From the NCBI GenBank assembly GCA_964016985.1, contig OZ024823.1, positions 64,748,514 through 64,812,513 on the forward strand: 64,000 nucleotides of DNA, written 5' to 3'. Origin of the DNA: Anodontia alba. Lineage: Eukaryota > Mollusca > Bivalvia > Lucinida > Lucinidae. Positions 47,083 through 58,440 of this stretch are shown here, in pieces (within the stretch, counting starts at the first letter, position 1; every line of letters begins with the position of its first letter). Made by a program: the position numbers and the translations under genes. The notes beneath the pieces were generated by a model, which did no database searches, was not told the origin of the DNA, and worked only from the letters and a program-made list of their open reading frames with translations.

Positions 47083-47370
47083 ATCCACCACACTCAAAAG
47101 AGCAACACCATCCAGATTCAAGGTCGCCCATGAATCTGCTAGGTGTTGCTAGTGATGAACGTGCCTGTTAACAACTTGATCAAGCCGACATAAGTAAAGG
47201 TAATTATTAAAACACGACCTGCATTTGGGACCTTGAAACCATATAATTGAAAATTTTGCAAGCAGCACATAACAGGCAATTGTATGAATTGCATGCACAT
47301 AGCAATACAAGAATTGTTTAGCAAAGCACTATTAAATCCAGGTCTTATTTCAAAATTTTCAATAATATAC
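47083..47370 (-). repeat. Split direct repeat B1 (internal)
   Basis: Adjoins A2 without a gap; partner of 45903-46190. Confidence 0.85.
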
Positions 47371-47601
47371 CTCCAAACCTCCAAAAGCTGTAGGTGTAGA
47401 GAGTTATGATGTAGAGGACTAAACATGCTAGTTTATGGCAAAATTTATCTAAAACAAACGTTCAAAAAAAAAAAAAAAAAATAAATAAAAATAAAAATAA
47501 TATAAAGAAAAATAAGCACTGTAAAGCCATTTTACCGACGTGTCCACAGCCAAAACCACATGGTCAGTCAACACCAACGTAACAATATGTGACTTGTTCC
47601 T
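47371..47601 (-). other. Non-coding stretch after the recombinase gene
   Basis: A-rich run at about 47465-47515; no gene. Confidence 0.6.
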
Positions 47602-48655
47602 CTAATGCCCCGAGAGAGACAGAGAGCCAACTGTAAACCCCATAGTTTTCGCCACCTGTTTCCTGAGACTCAAGGAAGGCTCTAAATAACGCTCACAAGC
47701 ATTACTGCGCCAGTCCCCGTGAAGCTTAATGAGGTTAACAGGTAAACCGCATTGAAGTGCAAAGGTGTCCCCGCCTTTCCGAAAACTGTGCCCGGAAAAT
47801 TTTGTAGCATCAAGACCTACAACCGACAAACAAGCACGAAGTTTATCCGTGAACTGATTATGGGTTAAGGGGACATTACTTGCACCTACCAAAGTGTAGT
47901 GAAATAGGGAGACAGGGTTTGAACACGGGGGGCTGTCCAAGGTGAGGTGGAGTAAAGCAGTGGAAGGACAAATGGGGGAGTCGACAATTTTGGGTAAGGG
48001 AATATGTAGAATGCGCTCCTTAAATTGAATGACCTTGGACCATCTAACTGTTAGAATCGCCCCCTTTTCAGTGAAAGGCACATCACCAGCACACAGGTTG
48101 CAGTCTGGGTCAAACAGCATATGGGACTGGACTAAAAGATTAGATTTTCTAAAAAAATGAAAAGAACCCAACAAGGCAAGCAGCTCAAAAGGTGTGATCA
48201 AAGGATGAATGCAAGTTTAGAGTGAGGAAGATCTTCTTTAAAATGTCTATTGTTATTGGCAACTTTTGGATGCTTGAATCACCTTTTACACGTTTAACTC
48301 CTTTAAGAATGGAGCTAACATACCAATTCTTCTCAAGCGGGTTGGAGAACCCTGCCTCAAGATGCAGTATATGCACTACATTAAGGTACTGTTGAACAGA
48401 ATTAAAGCAATGGCGTCATGATAAGAAAGCTATATATCGCCCCAGGTTCTCTTGAGAAATAGGAACAGGACTCAAATTCATTTCAACACAAAATTTCAAA
48501 TAGGCTGACAACTGAGTGAAGTAAGTTTTACTTGTTGAGAAAGCGAAACTGTTTGTGCGATAGAATTGAACTTCCTTGTCCAGAGTGGCAGGCAATGTAC
48601 CATTTAACCTAGATACCAACAGCTCTGCTCCAGATCTAACACTTGTGCCGCCCAA
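47602..48655 (-). pseudogene. Tyrosine recombinase
   Basis: The catalytic domain is in the 199-residue frame 48201-47602. Visible are FFRKSNLL (first Arg), GHSFRKGGDTFA (His-x-x-Arg box), HGDWRS (His/Trp position) and ACERYLEPS with the nucleophilic Tyr. The N-terminal SAM-like binding domain is in two further frames (48655-48416 and 48376-48185), so one or two small indels break the gene. The enzyme would integrate circular element DNA. A normal protein of this group is about 330-350 residues, which fits the combined span. Confidence 0.88.
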
Positions 48656-49200
48656 CAGGGGAATCGGTCAAGCAGAAAAAGCAAAGTTTTAGGGGACATA
48701 TGCCAATGCAAAGGGGAGCAATCCATATATGGCAACAAAGTTTCAAGGAACCCAGGTGTAGCAAGACGGGATGCGCTATCCGCCGCAATGTTCAGAACAC
48801 CAGGCAGGAATTTAGCGGTTAGGTGAAAATTGAAGGTGGCGGAAAGCCAAAACAGACTATGTATGCATCTCATTATGGCATCATTACCCGAGGTGCCCTT
48901 ATTGAGGGCAGAGACTGTGACTGTGTTGTCTGAATAAATTAAGACATGTTTGTTATGCCAACAAGGGGCCCAGCGGTGTGCTGCCAAAGCGACAGTCACC
49001 ACCTCTTTCTCATTGATATGAAAGTTTTTGGCCCCAGGCCAGTCTTGCGACCAGTTAAAATAAAACCAGTCAGTCCCGAATGACCCCCCCCCCCACTCCC
49101 CCCCACAGCGCCATCATCACAGGTGTCACTGAATGCACATTCAGTGGGACACTGGTGGAGCAGGGTTGACTGCCCATTAAAAGTTTCTATAAAGTTTGAC
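48604..49200 (-). pseudogene. RNase H-like domain of the YR retroelement
   Basis: The frame 49002-48604 contains VLIYSDNTVTVSALNKGTS (acidic residue in the SDN block), FHLTAKFLPGVLNIAADSAS and DSASR, the order seen in DIRS-group RNase H domains. It runs directly into the recombinase region on the same strand. A C run lies at 49083-49095 upstream of it. Confidence 0.8.
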
Positions 49201-49202
49201 CA

Positions 49203-50240
49203 TCAAAGGAGGTCTTTATGGACCTCCGAACTAAGACGAACGCAATGAGCACTATGCTTAAGCTTGCCAGTGGTGTTGAAAATGCAATGGAGAAACACTC
49301 GCCCGCTCTTGACTACACTTGCTGCCCATGAAAGGCAAGCAGCTAGCGACTGAAGCTGACGCTTAGTAAAAGGATTGCGATTCAGGGAATCCAGGAGGTC
49401 CTCTTTAAGGAGGAGAAGCTTCTGTTCAGGTAACCTGAGGGACGTAGCTACTGAATCCAATTCTACACCGAGGAAAGTAATGCATGTGGTCGGTCCACAA
49501 CTTTGCCCAGTGTATCGAAAAACCGAGCTTCCGGAGAAGCCGAATAAGCAATTCTAAGGCTGCTGCTCAAGCTTCCTTAGTCTCTGAAATGATCAAGAAA
49601 TCATCAAGATATACAATGGTGAGGTCACATCCCTTGCACGCCATCATGCATTTTAACAGCCTAGGTAAGTCGATGGAAAATACCAACACTGAGGCGAGCC
49701 CTAAAGGGTAAACGGGTATCCTTCAGAAAAACTTTTTTACCATTGAGGACCCAAGACAGACCTGTTACTTCTTGGCTGCTTTTGCTGATACACACACTCC
49801 GGTACGCTGACCACAAATCAACTTTTGCAAAGTAGCACTGTTTGGTCATGACAGCCGCAGCATCATCAACCTTAGCAAATTTTTGCTGCCAGTCAGAGGA
49901 GCAATAATCATTAACCGTAACCCACTGGGCGTGAGCAGTCATGGATAAGATGCACCTCCCCATCAGGCTTAGGAATGGCAGCCATTGAGCTAATTATTTT
50001 TGGTGGCTTGTCACAAACCACATAGTGTCCACTTTCAATTTTTTGTAGCACCTGGGATGTAGCTTTATCGTAGAGCGGGTTGCCGGGTCTGGCTGAGGGG
50101 TGATTTTTTCCTTTCACAGGAATCACGTCAGCCCCTTCATCAATTATTTTGAACCCATTCCTGATGCCGTCCAGGATGAAATCGCAATCAGTCGTTACCT
50201 AACTCTTCCTCCCAAGCTGTGAGCCTCAAGCTGGGCAAGG
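49203..50240 (-). pseudogene. Reverse transcriptase of the YR retroelement
   Basis: Blocks in minus-strand order: AIPKPDGEVHLIHDCSRP (50126-49911 frame), AKVDLWSAYRSV with the motif A Asp, TIVYLDDFLII with YLDD encoded at 49611-49600, and TKRQLQSLAACLSWAASVV (connection). These lie in at least three frames. The conserved N-terminal LTAWEEEL and FILDGIRNGF-type segments (50240-50130) are also frame-shifted. Confidence 0.85.
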
Positions 50241-50255
50241 GATTGACCTTAAACT

Positions 50256-51287
50256 CTACTTTTTTTCTTGGTGATGGGAAACAGCAGAATGACCTTGTCC
50301 ACACCCTGGAAGAATGCATTTGTGTGCAAAGCGACACTGGGCGTAAGAGCAGCCTTTCTCAGAATTGAAGTTCCAACAGACCTCTAGACACTTTTCTCTC
50401 CTGAGTGGTTTCTGCGCTGGCTGATAACCCACACCCTTCTTTTGCCCATTTGTCTGATTACCCTGGGGACCCAAACTAGCTCTAGGTTGGAGGAACAGGG
50501 TATGCAAGTGCTGCACATCTGTTCCCCAATGAAAATTCATGCTGCTGTGCAGCTTCCTGTATTCCCTGTCATAAAGAAGGGTTAATGGGAGACTGAACCT
50601 CTGCACAAGCTGGTAAACCTTAGTGGTATATGATAAATAGTCCATCAGACTAGGGCCAGCTAGTTTGCCATCATTTACCAGCTGGTATAGGATAGCTAAG
50701 TTTGCGATTGACCATTGGGACAGGGTAAGGGACTCCAGACGGGGCTTTTTTGACCCTGATTTTATCACTAACTGTTGTTCACCCTGACCGCCAACCACCA
50801 ATTCCTCATCCACTGTGTGGGGAACGAAGTCACAAATGTCATAGAAAGTTGATGTCGACTTACCTGTCTCTGACGCTATATGAATCTGTGGATCACTCCA
50901 CGATGGCTGAGGTCCTTGTCCTCTGACTGTTCCTGTGTGAATCGATGCAGAGTTCACAACACTACTGTTGCTTGCTGTATATAGGTGAAGACTGACTCGC
51001 AGTTGATAACTGCCCTTGCTGTTGAAGTAACGTGTTTAGCAAGGTACTCTGATACACGTCCATTACTGACTGGATGGTGGTTGTTGCATAGGTGTAGCTG
51101 ACGAAATCATGGCGCTCCCGTCTGCACCAAAGTTTGAATCTGACTGACCGGAAGTGACGTTATTCAGTGCCTGCTCGACATGATAAATTAGTCGCCTTTG
51201 GCCCATTGGGATGTTCTGCAAGTTCAAGTCCTCCATATTTACTAATTTCAAAGCGTCGAGGCTGTCGAATCCACGTTTAATGAGCAC
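50256..51287 (-). pseudogene. Gag-like region of the YR retroelement (SAM-like domain, CCCH finger)
   Basis: The frame 51287-51063 starts MLIKRGFDSLDALKLVNMED and GQRRLI, a SAM-like helix pattern. The second frame, 50957-50256 (233 residues), has a helical middle part and ends in a Cys/His cluster, CWNFNSEKGCSYAQCRFAH, which fits a CCCH finger (C-x8-C-x4-C-x3-H), followed by CILPGCGQGHS. Similar clusters end the Gag of DIRS-group elements. The two frames are probably one broken gene. Confidence 0.75.
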
Positions 51288-51879
51288 AACTGCTGTCTAA
51301 TTTATCTTATTCGACAAACAATACTGGATCAAAATGTCTTGATCGGAAAATTCAGTAACAGTCACCACATTTGTGGCGGCTTCGTTCACACTGCCTTCTG
51401 TCGCAGGCATTTTTATCAATTCAGAAAAAAACCTGTGTCTCTACTGTTTAATTCCTCCCAGTGTGGGTATGACAGGCACTGCACAATTTCACAACATCAC
51501 CTTCGTAAGAAGCACAAAAGAAACAGAAAAGCTCATCACAGATTGTGCTGCAGTCTAAAAAATGGAACATCCGTGCTTCCTGTGCGTCTCTTGCCTCCAA
51601 AATGTAATTAAACAATTTTTCTTCTTTTTTCTCACTTAGAAGATACCAGCCCAGGATCCCAAATACACTTTTCACTAGGAGAGTTCTGGAAATGATTTCC
51701 GCCACTTTGTCTTTTTTTCATCTATCTATTTCTCAACAGTTCTTTGGCAATTCGTTTATTAACTGATATTTAACATTGGAAAAATTATATAACTTGGTTT
51801 ATTTTACACCTAATGGGTAATTTGTCCATTCAGTGATAACAGTTCTGCTTTTATTTGACCATAACACAAAAATTTTTCA
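51288..51879 (-). other. 5' region of the YR retroelement
   Basis: Between repeat A1 and the Gag-like frame. Open frames on both strands (51339-51705) show no domain and are not supported as genes. Confidence 0.5.
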
Positions 51880-52346
51880 AAGACGTCCACACACAACGGA
51901 AGATTTTTGAAACTGACGCTTTGATAAGCACACGACCCGTGGAGGGTCACGCTGAAGCCTCATTGGCTGTCAGCCATGTAAACAAGTTTGGATTGGCTAG
52001 ATATTTTTTTCCGGTAAAACAAAGGCATGTGACCCCATGGCCACTATGTGATTGGATGACTCGGTCATGTGACCTTCCGACCAGAAAAACAATGTTGAAG
52101 GCAAAAAATAAATAAAGGGCTCTTTATTAAATTATTTCCCTCCAAGTAAAATGTTGGAAGAAAACAATTACATTACCCCCCGAAAATTTAAAAATATTTT
52201 TAATTTTATCCCTACATAAAAAGCTAGCATACCAGTCAGCACCCTCCACTTCCGGTAGCCATATCCTAAGTAGGTGGGGTAATGTAAACAAAACAGACTG
52301 CTTTCGAAATCTAAAAACAGATTAACAAGTAATCTCTTTAATAAAC
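51880..52346 (-). repeat. Split direct repeat A1 (5' terminal)
   Basis: Partner of 46605-47082; its outer end abuts the GAAAC repeat at 52347. Confidence 0.88.
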
Positions 52347-52448
52347 CCCTGTCTGTTTTGTAACAAATGAAACAGACCTACAACCTTGGTCAGTGCTCAT
52401 TACAAAACAGGACAAAATGAAATGAAACGATGAAACAGATTCTTTTTA
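52347..52448 (+). mobile_element. Foldback-like element 1, fourth fragment
   Basis: A single partial GAAAC unit (CTGTCTGTTTTGTAACAAAT), cut at 52449 by a Helentron-like element. The right arm of this foldback element was not found. Confidence 0.75.
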
Positions 52449-53026
52449 TGCCCCCACCATTTTCAGTGGGGGAGGGGCGGGGGGGGGCATATAGTATCAC
52501 CACTGTCTGTCCGTCCGTAGCACAAATGGTTTCCGTGCGATATCTTTTGAAAAGATCTGTGTATTGGATTGAAATTTTAAACACAGGTATATAATCATAA
52601 AATGTAGGTCAAGTTTGATTTAGGGTAAAATCCACCAGTTATTAGGCCCCCACCAAACTTGTTTGGTGGGGGCTATACTGGATTCACTTTGGCTCTCGAG
52701 TCCCGTCCCGTTCCGTCGCATTTGAATATTGCTTATAACTTTGGTTATCTTTGGTGGATTGCTTTATAGTTTGGAACAGATACACATTGTAGCAAGATAC
52801 AAAAATGAGGGGATAACTTAGATAATACCAGCAGGCATTTTGCATGGATTATGGCCCCTTTCTGACGTAGAAATTGTCCCATTCAGATGCATTTTGATTC
52901 ATAACTCTTGTTATCTTCGGCCGATTGATTTGAAACTTGAAACACTAGCCTGTTATCTTACAGAAAATTTGTAGAACAGGTACCATTACTCTGTTGTGCA
53001 TTTTGCATGGATTATGGCCCTTTTCT

Positions 53027-56000
53027 CATATACTGCACAAAAACCACGCAGGTTTTTTTTGGGCATGTTTTTTTCTCCGTAACAGAAACAGATGAAACAA
53101 TTAAAATATATAAGGAATACTCCAAAATGGACTGAAAAAGAATGAAACAAATGAAACAGACCAATAGCAGTTCTCACTGATGGTCTGTTTCATTCGTTTC
53201 ATTTGTTACGAAACAGGATGAAACAGTTCAAACACCTTGGTCAGTGCTTGTTACGGCACAGGGTGTAACGTAATGTAACAATGAAACAGATACTTTTTTT
53301 TATAAACCCATTTCTGTTTCGTAACAAATGAAACGAATAAGATATAGAGGAAAATCTCTGAAACAGGATGTAACAGACCAAACAATCTGAAATATGCTCG
53401 TTACGAAACAGAGTGAAACGAAATGAAACGATGAAACATACATCTTTTTTTTTTATAAACCCATTTCTGTTTCGTAACAAATGAAACGAATAAGATATAG
53501 AGGAAAATCTCTGAAACAGGATGTAACAGACCAAACAATTTGAAATATGCTCGTTACGAAACAGAGTGAAACGAAATGAAACGATGAAACATACATCTTT
53601 TTTTTTTTTATAAACCCATTTCTGTTTCGTAACAAATGAAACGATTAAGATATATAGGAAAAACTCTGAAACAGGATGTAACAGACCAAAAGACTTGTTC
53701 AAAGCTCATTACGAAACAGGGTGAAACGGAATGAAACGATGAAACATACATCTTTTTTTTTTATAAACCCATTTCTGTTTCGTAACAAATGAAACGATTA
53801 AGATATATAGGAAAAACTCTGAAACAGGATGTAACAGACCAAAAGACTTGTTCAAAGCTCGTTACGAAACAGGGTGAAACGAAATGTAACAATGAAACAT
53901 CATCATCTTTTTTTTTTATAAACCCATTTCTGTTTGGTAACAAATGAAACGATTAAGATATATAGGAAAAGCTCTGAAACAGGATGTAACAGACCAAAAG
54001 ACTTGTTCAAAGCTCGTTAGGAAACAGGGTGAAACAGAGTGAAACGATGAAACATTCATCATTTTTTTTTTTTATAAACCCAATTCTATTTCGTAACAGA
54101 TGAAAGGATTAAGATACATAGGAAAAACTCTGAAACAGGACGTAACAGACCAAACAATCTGAAATATGCTCATTACGAAACAGAGTGAAACGGAATGAAA
54201 CGATGAAACATACTTCCTTTTTTTTTTTATAAACCCATTTCTGTTTCGTAACAAATGAAAGGATTAAGATATATAGGAAAAACTCTGAAACAGGATGAAA
54301 CAGACCAAAAGACTTGTTCAAAGCTCGTTATGAAACAGGGTGAAACAAAATGAAACGATGAAACATACATCTTTTTTTTTTTTATAAACCCATTTCTGTT
54401 TCGTAACAAATGAAACGATTAAGATATATAGGAAAAACTGTGAAACAGGAAGAAACAGACCAAAAGACTTGTTCAAAGCTTGTTACGAAACAGGGTGAAA
54501 CTGAATGAAACGATGAAACATACATCTTTTTTTTTTATAAACCCATTCCTGTTTCGTAACAAATGAAACGATTAAGATATATAGGAAAAACTGTGAAACA
54601 GGAAGAAACAGACCAAAAGACTTGTTCAAAGCTCGTTACGAAACAGGGTGAAATGAAATGTAACAATGAAACATACATCTTTTTTTTTTTTTTATAAACC
54701 CATTTCTGTTTCGTAACAAATGAAACGATTAAGATATATAGGAAAAACTCTGAAACAGGCACTCTGACGTCACAGTGACAAGATAAGCACAGCTACATTA
54801 ACATTTCCTCGATATCTTATTCGTTTCGTTTGTTACGAAACAGAAATGGGTTTATAAAAAAAAAATAGATGAATGTTTCATCGTTTCATTTCGTTTCGCT
54901 CTGTTTCGTAACGAGTATATTTTAAATTTTTTGGTCTATTTGATCCTGTTTCACAGATTTTCCACTATATCTTATTCGTTTCATTTGTTACGAAACAGAA
55001 ATGGGTTAACAAAAAAAAAGATGTATGTTTCATCGTTTCATTTCCTTTCACTCTGTTTCGTAACGAGCTTATTTTAAATTTTTTGGTCTGTTTCATATTG
55101 TTTCAGAGTTTTCCCTATGTATCTTTATCGTTTCATTTGTTACGAAACAGAAATGGGTTTATAAAAAAAAAAAAAAGATGAATGTTTCATCGTTTCATTT
55201 CGTTTCACTCTGTTTCGTAAGGAGCATATTTTAAATTTTTTGTTCTGTTTCATCCTGTTTCAGAGTTTTCCCTATATATCTTAATCGTTTCATTTGTTAC
55301 GAAACAGAAATGGGTTTATAAAAAAAAAAGATGTATGTTTCATCGTTTCATTCTGTTTCACCCTGTTTCGTAACGAGCTTTGAACAAGTCTTTTGGTCTG
55401 TTACATCCTGTTTCAGAGTTTTCCTATATATCTTAATTGTTTCATTTGTTACGAAACAGAAATGGGTTTATAAAAAAAAAACGATGTATGTTTCATCGTT
55501 TCATTCCGTTTCACTCTGTTTCGTAAAGAGCATATTTTAAATTGTTTGTTCTGTTTCATCCTGTTTCAGAGTTTTCCACTATATCCTATTCGTTTCATTT
55601 GTTACGAAACAGAAATGGGTTTATAAAAAAAAAAGATGTATGTTTCATCGTTTCATTCCGTTTCACCCTGTTTCGTAACAAGCTTTGAACAAGTCTTTTG
55701 GTCTGTTACATCCTGTTTCAGAGTTTTTCTTACATATCTTATTCGTTTCATTTGTTACGAAACAGAAATGGGTTTATAAAAAAAAAAGATGAATGTTTCA
55801 CCGTTTCATTTCGTTTCACTCTGTTTCGTAACGAGTATATTTTAAATTTTTTGGTCTGTTTCATCCTGTTTCAGAGTTTTCCCTATATATTTTAATCGTT
55901 TCATTTGTTACGAAACAGAAATGGGTTTATAAAAAAAAAAAAAGATGATGTTTCATCGTTTCATTCCGTTTCACCCTATTTCGTAACGAGCTTTGAACAA

Positions 56001-57431
56001 GTCTTTTGGTCTGGTACATCCTGTTTCAGAGTTTTTCCTATATATCTTAATCGTTTCATTTGTTACGAAACAGGAATGGGTTTATAAAAAAAAATAAAAG
56101 ATGTATGTTTCATTGTTACATTTCATTTCACCCTGTTTCGTAACGAGCTTTGAACAAGTCTTTTGGTCTGTATCTTAATCGTTTCATTTGTTACGAAACA
56201 GGAATGGGTTTATAAAAAAAAAAAAAAGATGTATGTTTCATCGTTTCATTCCGTTTCACTCTGTTTCGTAACGAGCATATTTCAAATTTTTTCGTCTGTT
56301 TCATCCTGTTTCACAGATTTTCCACTATATCTTATTCGTTTCATTTGTTACGAAACAGAAATGGGTTAATAAAAAAAAAAAAGATGAATGTTTCATCGTT
56401 TCATTTTGTTTCACTCTGTTTCGTAACAAGCTTATTTTAAATTTTTTGGTCTGTTACATCCTGTTTCAGCGTTTTTCCTATATATCTTAATCGTTTCATT
56501 TGTTACGAAACAGAAATGGGTTTTTAAAAAAAAAAAAGGAAGTATGTTTCATCGTTTCATTCCGTTTCACTCTGTTTCGTAACGAGCATATTTCAAATTT
56601 TTTCGTCTGTTTCATCCTGTTTCACAGATTTTCCACTATATCTTATTCGTTTCATTTGTTACGAAACAGAAATGGGTTAATAAAAAAAAAAGATGAATGT
56701 TTCATCGTTTCATTTTGTTTCTATCTGTTTCGTAACAAGCTTATTTTAAATCTTTGGTCTGTTACATCCTGTTTCAGCGTTTTTCCTATATATCTTAATC
56801 GTTTCATTTGTTACGAAACAGAAATGGGTTTTTAAAAAAAAAAAGGAAGTATGTTTCATCGTTTCATTCCGTTTCACTCTGTTTCGTAATGAGCATATTT
56901 CAAATTTTTTGGTCTGTTTCATCCTGTTTCACAGATTTTCCCCTATATCTTATTTGTTTCATTTGTTACGAAACAGAAATGGGTTTATAAAAAAAAGATG
57001 TATGTTTCATCGTTTCATTCCGTTTCACCCTGTTTCGTAACGAGCTTTGAACAAGTCTTTTGGTCTGTTACATCCTGTTTCAGAGTTTTCTTATATATCT
57101 TATTCGTTTCATTTGTTACAAAACAGAAATGGGCTTATAAAAAAAAAATGCTTGGCTAAGAAAAGTATCCGTGTCATTGTTACATTACGTTACACCCTGT
57201 TTCGTAACAAGCACTGACCAAGGTGTTTGAACTGTTTCATCCTGTTTCGTAACAAATGAAACAAATGAAACAGACCATCAGTGAGAACTGCTATTGGTCT
57301 GTTTCATTTGTTTCATTCTTTTTCAGTCCATTTTATAGTATTCCTTATATATTTTAATTGTTTCATCTGTTTCTGTTACGGAGAAAAAAACGTGCCCAAA
57401 AAAAACCTGCATGGTTTTTGTGCAGTATCTA
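53027..57431. mobile_element. Foldback-like element 2: 4.4-kb inverted GAAAC-repeat palindrome
   Basis: Left end CATATACTGCACAAAAACCA; right end, reversed, TAGATACTGCACAAAAACCA. It is flanked by CCTTTTCT at 53019-53026 and 57432-57439, an 8-bp target duplication. The left arm (about 53050-54760) has ten ~155-bp units in one orientation; the right arm (about 54830-57425) has about sixteen in the other. The centre is a ~60-bp unique spacer. The arms could fold into a huge hairpin. Translations such as MLRNRNGFIKKK recur once per unit and are shadows. No transposase is present. Confidence 0.88.
54761..54826. other. Unique centre of the foldback element
   Basis: CACTCTGACGTCACAGTGAC and following bases separate the two arms. 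It is too short to encode anything. Confidence 0.75.
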
Positions 57432-58440
57432 CCTTTTCTGACTTAAAAATGTCCCATTTAGATACATTTTGATTAATAACTCTTGTTATCTTTGGGGGAT
57501 TGATTTGAAACTTGAAATACTAGCCTGTTACCTTACAAAGAATATGTAGAATAAGTACCATCACTCTGTTATGCATTTTGCATGGATTATATATCCCTTT
57601 TCTGACTTAAAAAGTGTCTCATTTAGATGCATTTTAATTAATAACTTCTGGTTTCATTGAAGGATTGAATTGAAACTTAAAATACTAGCCTGTTACCTTG
57701 CAGAGATTTTGTAGAACAAGTGCCATTACTCTGTTGTGCATTTTGCATGGATTATGGCCCCTTCTGACTTAGGAAATGTCCGATTTAGATGCATATTGAT
57801 TCATAAGTCTTGCCATCTTTGAAGGATTGATTTGGAACTTTAAATCTTTAAATACTAGCCATTTATCTTGCAGAAAACTTGTAGAACAAGTAACATCATT
57901 CTGTTTTGACTTTTGCATGGATTATGGCCCCTTTATGGCTTAGATATTGTTCAGATGCATTTTGATTCATTGGTTTTGACATTATTGCGGATTGACTTAA
58001 AATTTGAAATAGTAGCCCAGGATATTATTTATCTGAGAATTATAGAACAAGTAGCATCACTCTGTTATACTTTTGCATGGATTGTGGCCCCTTTCTGACT
58101 TTGATATTGTCCAATTTAGATGCATTTTGGTTTATGTCATCTTTCGGGGATTGATTTGAAACTTGAAATACTAGCCTATTATCTTACAAAGAAATTGTAT
58201 ACATGTAACACTACTCTGCTGTGCATTTTGCATGGATTGGCCCCTTGCTGAATTAGAAATTGTCCCGTTGTGAGACATTTTGATTAAAAACTTCTGATGT
58301 AATTGTAGGATTGATTTGAAACTTAAAACACTAGGCTCTTACATTATAGAGACCTCATAGAAAAAGTTACATAACTATTTTATGACTTTTTCATGGGGTA
58401 TGTCGCCTTTTTAATTAAAAAAAAAAAAAAAAGACAGCAA
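57432..58440. repeat. ~155-bp tandem repeats of the nested HINE core
   Basis: Six to seven units, each with GCATTTTGCATGGATTATGG and GATTGATTTGAAACTTGAAA. Two more units lie at 52730-53018, before the foldback insertion. Confidence 0.85.

Larger units (their letters stand above)
45903..52346 (-). mobile_element. PAT/Ngaro-like tyrosine-recombinase retroelement with split direct repeats
   Basis: Minus-strand order: repeat A1 (52346-51880), Gag-like frames, reverse transcriptase, RNase H, tyrosine recombinase, repeat B1 (47370-47083), repeat A2 (47082-46605), a 414-bp spacer, repeat B2 (46190-45903). The A1-ORFs-B1-A2-B2 arrangement is the split-direct-repeat plan of PAT-like and Ngaro elements. 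These insert by recombinase and make no target duplication, consistent with the flanks. Frames are broken in all three coding regions. Confidence 0.88.

Noticed and set aside
53241..56990. Repetitive protein genes with the phrase LLRNRNGFIKKK and CFIVSFRFTLF on both strands
   Set aside because: They appear once per 155-bp unit in both orientations of the foldback element and follow its unit boundaries; they are translations of a satellite.
57281..57472. A short secreted protein frame, mirrored at 52986-53177 on the minus strand
   Set aside because: The two frames are the inverted ends of the foldback element, so they mirror each other by structure and not by selection for protein.
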